Source: Ignavibacteria bacterium (lineage in GTDB: Bacteria; Bacteroidota; Ignavibacteria; Tepidaquicellales; Tepidaquicellaceae). Taken from it: a DNA stretch of 59,231 nucleotides. Where the stretch lies: NCBI GenBank assembly GCA_016710985.1, contig JADJTX010000026.1, positions 1 to 59,231 of the forward strand, read 5' to 3'. The notes under the pieces are model-generated. The model was not told the origin of the DNA and did no database searches. It worked only from the letters and a program-made list of their open reading frames with translations. This document shows positions 17,756 through 27,120 of this stretch, one piece after another. Every line of letters starts with the position of its first letter. Positions within the stretch are counted from its first letter, which is position 1. A program made the translations under genes and the position numbers.

Positions 17756-19389
17756 ATGTTTAAAAAATATTTATACGGGTATTATTCCTTCTTCCGTTTT
17801 TATTCAATGATAGTATTTCACAGGTGAATGTAGAGTGGTTCAGAACGTACAGCGCAGGAAGAGGCAAAAATTTTGTGAATGATTTTGTAATAGATGCTTT
17901 GGGGAATTGCTATTTGACAGGCAATGTATCATTAAATGCAAGCAACTCGAGAACAGCGATCGGAACGGTTAAGTATAGTTCAAATGGTGAATTGCTATGG
18001 TCAAACAGTTATGAGGGAAACAGTCAAAGCTATGCAGACGGTACTGCCTTAGTGGTGGATAAAAATGAAAATGTTTATGTAACAGGAATTTGCACAGACA
18101 ATGATGAAAATTACTGTACGATAAAATATAATGCATTGGGAGAAATTCTTTGGGTAAAAAAATATCACAGTGGTCCCGGAGGCAGGGATGAAGCTTCTGA
18201 TATTGCTTTGGATAATGATGATAACATTTATGTAACTGGTTATACTTATTATTCCGGATTATCTCAATATTTTTGGAGCACATTGAAATACGACTCTTCC
18301 GGAAATCTATTATGGATTTAAAAATATGAGGGAAATTTAAGTAAAAGTAAGCGATCTAGAAAAATTACCTTTGATAATAATCAAAATGTTTATGTAAGTG
18401 GATTTACAACTGAATTTTCAAATTCGAGAGACTTTTGTACTGTTAAATATAATCAAAATGGCGATCAGCAATGGGTTTCTATTTTTAATAATTCTGACTT
18501 AAGAGATGAACCTACAGATATGACTCCTGATAATTTTGGAAATGTTTATGTTCTTGGACAAAGCTTCAACGGATTAGGATTTTATACATCACTTGTTAAG
18601 TATGATAATGACGGCAACGAATTGTGGAATAAATCTACAGACAGTATTGGTAAAAATGATAGTTGGTACTTTAACAAAATTTTTTTCAAACTGCATAATG
18701 ATAATATCTACATTGCTACTACTTATACCGATTATTGCTGCACTATTAAGTATAATTCAAATGGCGAATTGCAGTGGTTATCAAAGTATAAAAAAGACAT
18801 AGAGTTTTCATATGCAAAAGGAGTAGGAGTTAATGTTGACGATTTTGGTAATATCTATACCACTGGTTTTGAAGGATATTTTGTCAACGTTCAGCCTTTT
18901 ATAACTATTAAATATAATACAGATGGTGTTATGTTATGGAACAGAAGTTTTAACATCTATAACGATGTCGAACTTGACGAAGGTGCGTTTGTGGCAGTTG
19001 ATAAAAATTACAGTGTATACATTGCCGGAAATCATTATGATCCGGTTCATACTAACAAAGCTCTATATGGCTTATTAAAATATTCACAGGGTGTAGGTAT
19101 AAGCAATATCTCTTCCGAAATTCCCGATAACTTTAATCTCTATCAAAACTATCCAAACCCGTTCAACCCGATGACCGTTATTCGTTATTCGTTAATCGAA
19201 AATCGTTTTACAACTTTGAAAGTCTATGATGCACTTGGGAAAATAGTTTCAACTTTAGTTAATGAAAAACAAAATACAGGAACGTATGAAGTGGAATTCG
19301 ATGGTAATGATCTTGCAAGCGGAGTATATTATTATAAATTATCAACAGGTGATTTTTCTCAGACAAAACGAATGCTGCTTCTTAAATAA
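17756..19389 (+). CDS. T9SS-sorted beta-propeller (SBBP-like) protein, interrupted
   Basis: The open reading starts at ATG 17756 with MFKKYLYG. A one-base gap near 17779 hides the rest of the signal peptide, which in the next frame reads LFLLPFLFNDSISQ just before VNVEWFRTYSAG. The body repeats a unit of the type (I/V)YVTGxTxxxxxxFxTIKYxxxGxxxW, as in SBBP-type beta-propellers. An apparent stop (TAA, 18319-18321) falls where the repeat expects Lys in W-I-K-K-Y. Changing ATTTAAAAA to ATTAAAAAA restores it, so it may be a +T/-A pair of miscalls. The C-terminus has YQNYPNPFNP and ends KRMLLLK, a T9SS sorting domain. The corrected protein is about 544 residues. Confidence 0.8.
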
Positions 19390-19418
19390 ACTCATTTATA
19401 AATTAAATATAAATTATC

Positions 19419-20262
19419 TTGTCCGACAAATTCAAATCCTATCTTCCGAAGAATTATAAATTCAAAAGCATTATATACAAAAAGGAAGATTATAAAGCTG
19501 TCATCACCATCAACCGCGAAAGCAAACTGAACTGTCTCGACTTAGAAACCATAAACGAGCTTACACTAGCATTTAAAGATTCATCATGGGATGATAATAT
19601 CGCCGTGATAATTCCTGACCGGAAAGGGGAAGCGTGCATTCTCAACCGGCGCTGATCTTGACGAACAGCAAAAGTACTTTCTAAAGAATCCGAATGATTA
19701 TTATAAATGGATGTATGAATTCATACAGCTCCACGAAGTAATGCGCAATGTCGGTAAACCAACTATCGCCCGTCTCAACGGAATGGTAGTCGGCGGCGGC
19801 AATGAACTTAATATGAGCTGCGATCTTGCCATAGCTGCTGACCATATTATAATAAAACAAGTTGGAGCAGCGAGAGGAAGTGTTGCTGCAGCGGGAGCTA
19901 CTCAGTTTCTTCCCCTTATAGTAGGTGACAGAAGAGCGAGAGAGATATTATTTTTATGTGAAGATATTCCCGTTCAGAAAGCGCTCGAGTGGGGACTCGT
20001 CAATCAGGTCGTTCCTTACGAACTTCTTGACGACGCTGTGAATGTAATGGCTGAGAAATTATTCAATAAGCTTCCGGAATGTCTGAGATACGCCAAGCAG
20101 CAGCTCAACTTCTGGAGAGATCTTTCATGGCATACGACTATCGGTCATGCACGCGACTGGCTGTCCATTCATAATGTGTCGCCTGAAGTTAGTGAAGGTA
20201 TTTCAGCATTTAATGAAAAGAGAAAGATAAATTATAAGAAGATAAGAAATCCTAAAAAGTAA
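19419..20262 (+). CDS. Enoyl-CoA hydratase/isomerase family protein (one frameshift)
   Basis: A crotonase-fold enzyme acting on CoA thioesters. The N-terminal part (AVITINRESKLNCLDLETINEL) is joined to the core by a one-base correction near 19614: dropping one C gives VIILTGKGKRAFSTGAD, the first oxyanion-hole strand of the family. The second oxyanion motif is LNGMVVGGGNELNMSCDLAIA. The C-terminal AFNEKRKINY resembles the MenB-like end (AFNEKRRPDF), but the middle does not clearly identify MenB. It starts with TTG. The substrate is unknown; no fatty-acid or aromatic-degradation genes adjoin it. The corrected length of 280 residues is normal. Confidence 0.82.
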
Positions 20263-20442
20263 AGTTTGTAAAGTTCTTAAAGTTTGTAAAGTTTTTGTAA
20301 AATAAATTTTTCCTTCATCTTGAGATTATAGTTTTTAATTTAAAATAAAAATCTTTGTGATCTTAGGGGGGGGGGGCGTGCCTTAGTGGTAAAAAAAATT
20401 CAATTGAATCAGTGCCATCAGCGAAATCCGCAGAATCAGCGG
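20263..20442. repeat. Intergenic mosaic of short repeats with a poly-G insert
   Basis: It opens with an AAGTTTGTA-type 9-bp repeat (20263-20300). Next is a word-like CTTTGTGATCTTAG...CCTTAGTGGTAAA repeat interrupted by about 12 G (20366-20377), and then an ATCAGCGAAATCCGCAGAAT-type repeat (20404-20442). The last supplies the stop codon of the convergent ppx gene (TGA, complement of 20436-20438). Confidence 0.8.
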
Positions 20443-21982
20443 TCATATTTTATCTTCACATCATACCCGAAACTCTGCTCAAATAATCCTTTCCGTATAT
20501 TAGCTCCCCACATCTCCAGTGACGGCTCGGCATTGCATGACTTCAGCTTTATCTCCATGACTTTATCTTTGATACTTATATCCAGATCATTCACCACCGA
20601 CTTATGACTTCTGTCGAGAGCATCAGCTATTCGCAAAATTCCTCCCAGCTTATTTACAAGCTCTTTGCTCTGCTGATCGAGTTTATGATATCCTTCGTGC
20701 TTTAATTTCGGATGAGACTTCCTGTGATACCGCGCTACATTAGCAATGATCTCAATTTCCTTATCATTAAATCCGAGCATGTCAGCATTTCTTATAAGAT
20801 AATATGAATGTTTGTGATGATCAGTATGAGAAATATAATATCCGATATCGTGCAGAATGGCAGCCGCCTCGAGATACTCCCTTTCGTCATCACTGAAATC
20901 AAACTTCAGCTTAATGAAATCAAAGATCTTATTCGCAAGCTTCAATACCTGATCGGAATGTTCTTTGTCATAACTTGTTCTTTCACCGCCATGTCTATCG
21001 CTGTTATATCTGACATCCGTCAGGTGTCCGAAATCAAACTCCCCGCTTCTCTGCTGTATGTAATTCATAATGATACCTTCCCTTAAAGCAAAAGAGGAAA
21101 GCGTCATCTTTTCTATTTTAAGATCGGAAAATATCTGTTCGAGAATCACTGCACCTGCTGTAATTATATCAGCGCGCTTAGGATCAAGACCGGGAATGCT
21201 TAATCTTTCAGCCAAAGTTTCAGCGTTATAAATTTTTTCCAGAGCTGCATGGAAAGGTTTTTTCTTTATGATGAAGCCGTTAATGCTGATTTCCTAATCC
21301 GCTGCAGGCAGATTTTCCGCGCTGATTATTGAGCCAATGTTGTTGATAGTTCCGGGTGCTCCTACTACACGATCATAATCAATTCCTCCAGTGTTCGCAC
21401 TATCTGATTGATCGCGCCTTTCACAAAGATCTTGGAGTTTTTCAGATCACTCTTGCTGATCTTCTCATTAAGGGAGAACTTATTTGTAAGCCGGACCGCT
21501 CCGAGCTTCAGGCTGCTCGCGATCTTTACTTCTCCTTTTTCACCAATTAAAAACTCGGTGCTTCCTCCGCCTATGTCTATCAGAAGAATTTTCTTCTTGT
21601 AAATATCAAGAGACTGCAGCACTCCGAGATAGATCAATCTTGCTTCTTCATATCCCGAGACTATATTGATTTCAATTCCTGTTTCATTGATAACTCTCTG
21701 AAGAAAATCCTGTTTATTAAGGGCTTCACGCGTAGCGCTTGTTGCAACAGCAATTATCTCCGCATTGTAAGAATCACATACCATCTTAAATCTCTTTAAA
21801 GTCTCTACGCCTCTTTCAATAGCTTCGGGCGAGATATATTTCATGTCATTTGAGCTGCTGCCGAGCCGCACTACTTCTTTGTCACGCGTCAATACTGTAA
21901 ATCTTTTCCTGCTGTCAATTTTCGCGATGACAAGATGAAAAGAATTTGTGCCTATGTCTATTGCTGCCAGAACATTATTCAA
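20436..21982 (-). CDS. ppx: Ppx/GppA exopolyphosphatase family protein with HD domain (frameshift and in-frame TAG)
   Basis: Ppx/GppA enzymes hydrolyse polyphosphate or pppGpp. The N-terminal ASKHA ATPase-like domain shows AAIDIGTNSFHLVIA, ATSATREALN, GYEEARLIYLGV and IDIGGGSTEFLIG. The C-terminal HD domain has AAILHDIGYYISHTDHHKHS. The frame breaks near 21381-21384 (a missing T in the EEFDYDRVVGAPGT region), and an in-frame amber lies at 21294-21296 between NLPAAD and EISINGF. Adding one base gives 516 codons, the normal family length. I cannot tell whether the amber is an error; it is not explained by a homopolymer. Last gene of the folB operon, 21 bp after the GT9 gene. Confidence 0.87.
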
Positions 21983-22003
21983 GCGGAATTTATTTAATTT
22001 TAT

Positions 22004-23128
22004 TTATTGATGAAAGTCGTGCAATGCTTCTTTTACATTTAAATTCTTTTCAATCAGGCGGCATGCTGTATTGAATACTTCGCTTACTGAAATGTCATTT
22101 ATGTTATCGGTAGGAGACTGAATGAAAATTTTATTCTCACCTGCAGGAGCCCATTCATAACCATGTGTCGGACCAAACAACGAAATGACATTTGCATCTA
22201 CACCTCCGGCAACATGCAGTGTCCCGGTATCATTAGTGATGTAAAGATCTGTTTCCTTTATCACCGCGCCGACTTTTCTTATCGGAGTATTCTCGAGAAT
22301 TACACAATTTATTTTATGTTCAGCTAACTTACTGCTTACTTCGTCTGTGATCTCCTTATCTATCAGTCCCGAAGTGATCAAAAAATAGCAGTTGAATTTA
22401 TTATTAAGCAATTTTATTAGCTCAATGAAATTCTCTTTATCCCACCTGTTCGGGACTTTCCCTGCGCCGGGATGAAATGAAATGATCAATTTACTCTTAT
22501 CCGGAAAATGTTTGTTCATGAAATCACCGGCAAATTTTATTTCCTCCTGACCTAAGTGAATCATAACATTCTTTTTCTCATCTTCGGAAAGATCACAGTT
22601 TATCTGCCTCCCGACATCAAGATTCCTTTCAGTCTGGTGAAGCTTTTGCGTATCCCAGCTAAAATCCGATTTCACATTCAGCAGATATTCAACAGAATTT
22701 ATCTTATCGTCAATGCTTTTTACACCTACCCTGATCTTAGCTCCGGAAAAATAGTTTATGAAATGTGATGTTCTTGATATTGAAACAGTAGAAGGAACAA
22801 TCCCTATCTGATAATCATGATTCTTCAGCTCTTTATAAAACTCAATCAGATTTTTAAACGGTGCCTTGCGGTATGTAATGACTTTGTCAATGTAAGGATT
22901 AATGTCGCTGAAAAGTATTTCGTAATTGATCGGTGACGCAACAAGCGTAATGTGAGCCTTTGGAAATCTTTTCCTGATGGCGGCGAAAAGAGGAACGGAA
23001 CAAAGCATATCTCCAAGCTGGTTATGCTGGCGGACAATCAGAATATTCTTAACTTCCTTCGGATTAATTTTTGAAACATCAACCGGAGCATCTGATCTTC
23101 CGAAAATCTTAAAAATATATTTTAGCAT
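22004..23128 (-). CDS. Glycosyltransferase family 9 (heptosyltransferase-like)
   Basis: A 374-residue GT9 protein, the family that transfers ADP-heptose or related sugars to the lipopolysaccharide core. Visible motifs: N-terminal RQHNQLGDMLCSVPLFAAIRK, mid-protein ISFHPGAGKVPNRWDKENF (nucleotide-sugar binding) and the C-terminal LYITNDTGTLHVAGGVDANVISLFGPT. It lies within a tight minus-strand operon, 8 bp after the small membrane protein and 21 bp before ppx. Role in envelope glycoconjugate assembly inferred from family; the acceptor is unknown. Confidence 0.9.
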   Translation of the reverse strand: MLKYIFKIFGRSDAPVDVSKINPKEVKNILIVRQHNQLGDMLCSVPLFAAIRKRFPKAHITLVASPINYEILFSDINPYIDKVITYRKAPFKNLIEFYKELKNHDYQIGIVPSTVSISRTSHFINYFSGAKIRVGVKSIDDKINSVEYLLNVKSDFSWDTQKLHQTERNLDVGRQINCDLSEDEKKNVMIHLGQEEIKFAGDFMNKHFPDKSKLIISFHPGAGKVPNRWDKENFIELIKLLNNKFNCYFLITSGLIDKEITDEVSSKLAEHKINCVILENTPIRKVGAVIKETDLYITNDTGTLHVAGGVDANVISLFGPTHGYEWAPAGENKIFIQSPTDNINDISVSEVFNTACRLIEKNLNVKEALHDFHQ

Positions 23129-23136
23129 ACCCGGGA

Positions 23137-23325
23137 TTATTTTATTTCTTCAAACTTGGCGTCAACAATGTCATCGTCATCGTCCTTCCTTTTATCTTTG
23201 TTTATCTTCGGGTTTTGATCAGATTTATAAGGTGTTGAAGAATTAACTTTATATCTCCGGATTCTATTTCTTACGATTGTAAGCAGAATGAATAGTGCAA
23301 GTAATATTAATATTAGTCTGGTCAT
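23137..23325 (-). CDS. Small single-pass membrane protein with acidic tail
   Basis: A 62-residue protein: one transmembrane helix (LILILLALFILLTIV, residues 4-18), a basic stretch (RNRIRRYK), and a hydrophilic cytoplasmic tail ending in a run of five Asp and IVDAKFEEIK. It fits exactly between the deoxynucleoside kinase gene (9 bp gap) and the GT9 gene (8 bp gap) on the same strand, which argues it is real. Function unknown. Confidence 0.7.
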   Translation of the reverse strand: MTRLILILLALFILLTIVRNRIRRYKVNSSTPYKSDQNPKINKDKRKDDDDDIVDAKFEEIK

Positions 23326-23334
23326 GATCAGAAT

Positions 23335-23991
23335 TTATTTTGCTTTCGCTGCTACCGGGTTGTAATACTCGATCGCCGAATGATCGGGTTTCAGTATCTC
23401 GGTTATTAAATTTTCAAAATCTGCTTCATTGTTTACAAAATCTATCTCGGCGGAATTTACTATCATTACCTTCGTCGCTTTGTACCGGAAGAAAAAATAA
23501 TTATATCCTTCGTTGAGATCCTTTATGTAATCTTCTTTCATCTCCTTCTCTATGTCCCTGTCCCTGTGCTTAATGTTCTGCATCAGTCTCTCTACATTTG
23601 ACTGAAGATAAATTATCAGGTCCGGAACGACAATGGTCCGTTCAATAAGTGAAACGATTTTTTCATAGAGCTTTAATTCATCATCCTGAAGATTCAGATA
23701 TGCAAAGATCTTGTCCTTTTCAAAAATATAATCAGCCACATAAAATTCATGGAAGAGGTCTATCTGCTTGATCTCCTGAAGCTGCTTGTATCTGCTCATG
23801 AGAAAATACATCTGTGTATGAAATGCGTAGCTGACGGGATCGTGATAAAACTTTTCAAGGAAAGGATTGTCTTTGAAATTTTCCAGAATCAGCTTTGCAT
23901 TCAGCCGGTCTGATAGTTTCCGAGCAAGAGTGGTTTTCCCGACTCCTATCACACCTTCGATCGCTATGTATTTTATTTTCTTATCTTCCAA
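23335..23991 (-). CDS. Deoxynucleoside kinase (dAK/dGK/dCK family)
   Basis: A 218-residue kinase that phosphorylates deoxynucleosides in the salvage pathway. It has a P-loop near the N-terminus (IEGVIGVGKTTLARKL), the FYHDPVSYAFHTQMYFLMSR helix typical of bacterial deoxyadenosine/deoxyguanosine kinases, a DRS-like segment (EFYVADYIFEKDKIFA) and a lid region (NIKHRDRDIE). The exact nucleoside preference cannot be read from the sequence. It follows folK by 6 bp in the same operon, a pairing seen in related genomes. Confidence 0.88.
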   Translation of the reverse strand: MEDKKIKYIAIEGVIGVGKTTLARKLSDRLNAKLILENFKDNPFLEKFYHDPVSYAFHTQMYFLMSRYKQLQEIKQIDLFHEFYVADYIFEKDKIFAYLNLQDDELKLYEKIVSLIERTIVVPDLIIYLQSNVERLMQNIKHRDRDIEKEMKEDYIKDLNEGYNYFFFRYKATKVMIVNSAEIDFVNNEADFENLITEILKPDHSAIEYYNPVAAKAK

Positions 23992-23997
23992 GTTATG

Positions 23998-24501
23998 TTA
24001 TTTACCCGACTTGATATATTTAAATTCAATAACACTCAAGTTATCTTTAGACTCTTTGAGTAAATCTGAAATAGTTTTTTTCAAAACCGGATGCATGTAT
24101 TCACCCGCGATCTCATTCATCGGGATCAGTACAAACTTTCTGTTCTCGATCTGAGAGTGCGGTACATTCATGAATTCATTCTCAATGATCTCATCTCCGT
24201 AAAACAGCAGATCAATATCAATCTCTCTTTCGGACCATTTCTTATTACCGGTTCTGCCTATTTTCATTTCAATGTTCTTCAGCTCTTTGAGTAAATTTCC
24301 CGGTTCAAGGTCTGTTTCTATTTCAATCGCGCTGTTCAGATAATCTTCCTGATCTTCTACTCCCCAGGGTTCAGTCTCATAAACCGATGAACTCTTGATG
24401 ATCCGGGTATTTTCTATTTTGCTGATCTCAGATACTGCTTTTTCAATATACGAGATTCTTTCACCTTTATTTGAACCAAGCCCGAGATAAGCAGTCCGCA
24501 T
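23998..24501 (-). CDS. folK: 2-amino-4-hydroxy-6-hydroxymethyldihydropteridine pyrophosphokinase
   Basis: HPPK transfers pyrophosphate from ATP to 6-hydroxymethyl-dihydropterin in folate synthesis. The 167-residue protein shows AYLGLGSNKGERISYIEKA at the N-terminus, SSVYETEPWGVEDQEDYLNS (pterin-binding loop), the metal/ATP motif KWSEREIDIDLLFYGD and the C-terminal VPHSQIENRKFVLIPMNEI. All catalytic segments are present and the length is normal. It starts 1 nt after the folB stop, so the two successive enzymes are encoded together. Confidence 0.96.
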   Translation of the reverse strand: MRTAYLGLGSNKGERISYIEKAVSEISKIENTRIIKSSSVYETEPWGVEDQEDYLNSAIEIETDLEPGNLLKELKNIEMKIGRTGNKKWSEREIDIDLLFYGDEIIENEFMNVPHSQIENRKFVLIPMNEIAGEYMHPVLKKTISDLLKESKDNLSVIEFKYIKSGK

Positions 24502-24502
24502 C

Positions 24503-24862
24503 TTAGTCTCTCTTTAATTTATTCTCAACCTCTACCGAATCAATTATGCCCAGCGGAGCATTCGGCTTTCGGATCTTCACTCTTACGGAACATACCATGG
24601 GAAAATTTTCGAGGATTCCTTTGCATATGTTCTGATTGACGGTCTCGATGAGATTGTACTTTCTTTCATTGAAGATCTTTTCCGTAAATTTATAAACTGA
24701 TAAATAGTCAACAGTCTTCTTCAGATCATCGGAATCTCCCAGTGAAGTGATGTCGCATTTCATTTCTATGTCAACTTCAAATTCATTCCCGTACTGCTTC
24801 TCATAATCAAGAACTCCGTGATATGCATAAAACTTAGCGTTATTTATTCTTATTGTTGTCAA
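24503..24862 (-). CDS. folB: Dihydroneopterin aldolase
   Basis: FolB cleaves 7,8-dihydroneopterin to 6-hydroxymethyl-dihydropterin and glycolaldehyde, the step before FolK. The 119-residue protein has INNAKFYAYHGVLDYEKQYG (substrate-binding N-terminal part), TVDYLSVYKFTEKI, the LIETVNQNI active-site Glu and the final VRVKIRKPNAPLG with the conserved Lys. First gene of a six-gene minus-strand operon: folB, folK, dNK, small membrane protein, GT9, ppx. Confidence 0.95.
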   Translation of the reverse strand: MTTIRINNAKFYAYHGVLDYEKQYGNEFEVDIEMKCDITSLGDSDDLKKTVDYLSVYKFTEKIFNERKYNLIETVNQNICKGILENFPMVCSVRVKIRKPNAPLGIIDSVEVENKLKRD

Positions 24863-24908
24863 AAATGATTTACTTTATTTTGTAGTTTTACATCTAATTT
24901 GTGTCCAA

Positions 24909-25012
24909 AAGTTTTTCATTTTACCATTAAGCATGAAGGACACTAAGAAAAAAGATTCTTTAAAACTTTATTCTTAGTGCTCTACGTGTTATTAGTGACT
25001 TAGTGTAAAAAA
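24909..25012. repeat. CACTAAG-type inverted repeat
   Basis: A pair of arms, GGACACTAAGAAAAA (about 24938-24952) and TTCTTAGTGC ... TTAGTGACTTAGTGTAAA (about 24971-25011), separated by an AT-rich loop, between sucD and folB. It is the same kind of word-like inverted element as the CACAGAG family but with a different word. Confidence 0.75.
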
Positions 25013-25028
25013 ATACTTCCAGACAATC

Positions 25029-26075
25029 TCATATTTTATTTTTATTTTTTTTCTTTACTGATTTCCTGCTCTTCAAATTCTTATCAGATTTTACTTTTAC
25101 CTTAGAGCTCTTTATCTTTGATACGGCTTTTTCTATTTTCTTCTTTAATTTTTTTAAAGAAGGTTTCTTAGAATTTTTCGATTTCATTTTTTCGAGAGCT
25201 TTCTGAACAGTTCTTCCTATATCTGCCGGAGAATCGGAAATCATTATACCGCATTCCTTCATTACTTTGATTTTTTCATCAGCTGTTCCTTTGCCTCCTG
25301 AAATTATTGCTCCGGCATGTCCCATCCTTCTTCCGGGAGGAGCAGTCCTGCCTGCAATAAAACCAATTACCGGTTTCTTCACATTCTTCTTAATGTAGTA
25401 AGCAGCTTCTTCTTCCGCATTTCCCCCGATCTCACCGATCATTACAATCGCTTCCGTATTCTTATCATCATTAAATAATTTTACCGCATCAATAAATCTT
25501 GTTCCTATTACAGGATCTCCGCCGATGCCTATACAGGTTGACTGGCCAATCCCGAGATTTGTGAGCTGCCACACTGCTTCGTAAGTAAGAGTTCCGCTTC
25601 TTGAGATCACGCCAACCTTTCCTTTCTTATGAATGAATCCCGGCATGATTCCGATCTTGCATTCGCCCGGTGTAATGATCCCCGGACAGTTAGGTCCGAT
25701 GAAACAGACTGAATGTTTATCAGTGTTTTTATTTTTAACATATTCGTAAACGCTGATCATGTTCTTTGTAGGTATGCCTTCCGTAATGCAGACTATGACA
25801 TTAATGCCCGCGTCTGCTGCTTCCATTATCGCATCAGCAGCGAATGAAGCCGGGACAAATATTACCGAAGCATTTGCGCCTGTTGCCTTCACGGCATCTT
25901 TCACAGAATTAAAAACAGGAACCTTATCCTGGAATTTACCTCCGCCTTTTCCCGGAGTGACGCCTGCAACAACATTCGTTCCGTACTCGATCATCTGACC
26001 GGCATGAAATGAACCCTCTGAACCTGTGATTCCCTGTACAACTACTTTTGTTTTTTTGTTAACTAATATACTCAT
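25029..26075 (-). CDS. sucD: Succinate-CoA ligase (ADP/GDP-forming) alpha subunit with Lys-rich tail
   Basis: SucD is the CoA-binding, phospho-histidine subunit of succinyl-CoA synthetase in the TCA cycle. The core (about 1-297) is standard: VVVQGITGSEGSFH, CoA-binding GTNVVAGVTPGKGG, FIGPNCPGIITP, GVISRSGTLTYE, GIGGDPVIG and the active-site His in MGHAGAIISGGKGT (H253). The oddity is the C-terminus: residues 298-348 add a tail with 23 Lys in 51 residues, histone H1-like, absent from the usual about 290-residue enzyme. The beta subunit gene is not in the window. An upstream lipoprotein gene ends 10 bp before it, so the two may share a transcript. Confidence 0.95.
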   Translation of the reverse strand: MSILVNKKTKVVVQGITGSEGSFHAGQMIEYGTNVVAGVTPGKGGGKFQDKVPVFNSVKDAVKATGANASVIFVPASFAADAIMEAADAGINVIVCITEGIPTKNMISVYEYVKNKNTDKHSVCFIGPNCPGIITPGECKIGIMPGFIHKKGKVGVISRSGTLTYEAVWQLTNLGIGQSTCIGIGGDPVIGTRFIDAVKLFNDDKNTEAIVMIGEIGGNAEEEAAYYIKKNVKKPVIGFIAGRTAPPGRRMGHAGAIISGGKGTADEKIKVMKECGIMISDSPADIGRTVQKALEKMKSKNSKKPSLKKLKKKIEKAVSKIKSSKVKVKSDKNLKSRKSVKKKNKNKI

Positions 26076-26085
26076 TAAATTTATT

Positions 26086-26754
26086 TTATTTTTTTACTAC
26101 AGTGTTATCTTTTATTTTCCATTTACCCTTACTGTCAGCTACAAGATTATATTTTACAGTCATTTCGAGATTCTGATCGGTATTGTTTACATTGTCTGTC
26201 TTTAGAATTTTCACTTCTACGGTTGCTTCATTTCCGTTTTGTGAAATGATCTTCGGCTCTTCAAGGATGACTATTTTTTTTGTATTCTTATAACTTGATT
26301 TGAATCTGTCCACATTACTGCTTGTCCACTGCTGGCTTGCCTTCTTCATGTTAAGCTCAAAGTTGCCGCCTTCACTCGTGCCTCGCTTTAAGAGCTCAAG
26401 GTAATCAGTAATGGCGTTCTTCGGATTGTCTAATCTTTTGTTCAGCTCTTTTTCCTTCTGTACAAAATTTTTCTTCTCTGTTTTCTGATCCGCTGCTTTG
26501 GAGGAATCGCCTGCAACTGAAGCGGAATCATTGATCGAAACGGAATCAGGAATGCCGTCACGCAGTCTCTTCAGACGTTCAAATTCTTCACGTTCTTTCT
26601 GTTCTTTTTCCTTGTCTACTGTCTGCTGATCCGGCGGAATGAAAGTCTGAGGCTCTTCTTTTTTATCGCAGGACTGTAATACTACACATGAAGATATTAA
26701 TAAAAGTATTAAAAATAATTTTCCTGTTACTGACATTTTATGAATTTTATGCAA
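26086..26754 (-). CDS. Putative lipoprotein
   Basis: A 222-residue protein with a lipoprotein signal ending VVLQSC (Cys near 29), so probably lipidated and membrane-bound. A charged coiled-coil-like stretch (KEKEQKEREEFERLKRLRDG) and a Ser/Asp-rich linker lead into a C-terminal domain ending VEVKILKTDNVNNTDQNLEM ... KWKIKDNTVVKK, which resembles the DUF4878/lumazine-binding-like NTF2 fold of other Bacteroidota lipoproteins. The second Met (7th codon) could also be the start. Function unknown; it precedes sucD by 10 bp. Confidence 0.72.
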   Translation of the reverse strand: MHKIHKMSVTGKLFLILLLISSCVVLQSCDKKEEPQTFIPPDQQTVDKEKEQKEREEFERLKRLRDGIPDSVSINDSASVAGDSSKAADQKTEKKNFVQKEKELNKRLDNPKNAITDYLELLKRGTSEGGNFELNMKKASQQWTSSNVDRFKSSYKNTKKIVILEEPKIISQNGNEATVEVKILKTDNVNNTDQNLEMTVKYNLVADSKGKWKIKDNTVVKK

Positions 26755-27120
26755 AATAGATTATTACAGTTTCATTATCAATTTACATCGGTAATCGTGA
26801 ATAATGAACAATGAACAATGAACAATGAACAATGAACAATGAACAATGAACAATGAACAATGAACAATGAACAATGAACAATGAATAATGAATAATGAAT
26901 AATGAATAATGAATAATGAATAATGAACAATGAACAATGAATAGTGTATAGTGAATCGTGAATTGTGAGTCGTCAACTATCAATTATCAATTATCAACTA
27001 TCAATTATCAATTATCAACTATCAATTATCAATTATCAATTATCAATTATCAATTATCAATTATTAAAATTGTTTTTAAAATTCATATTGAATAATTTGG
27101 GATTAATCTAAATTCTCCTT
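26755..27120. repeat. Heptamer arrays CAATGAA/TAATGAA and TATCAAT
   Basis: Between divergent genes. About 26794-26948 is CAATGAA and TAATGAA in blocks (about 22 units); about 26973-27064 is TATCAAT/TATCAAC. The minus-strand open frames here encode FIVHCSL/FIIHYSL heptads and are artefacts of the 7-bp period. Confidence 0.93.

Noticed and set aside
19419..20262. Ring-cleaving 6-oxocyclohexene-carbonyl-CoA hydratase or MenB
   Set aside because: Only the general crotonase motifs match; the specific central regions of either enzyme are not seen, so the call stays at family level.
26764..26983. Minus-strand open frames rich in FIVHCSL
   Set aside because: Same cause: translation of the CAATGAA/TAATGAA array.
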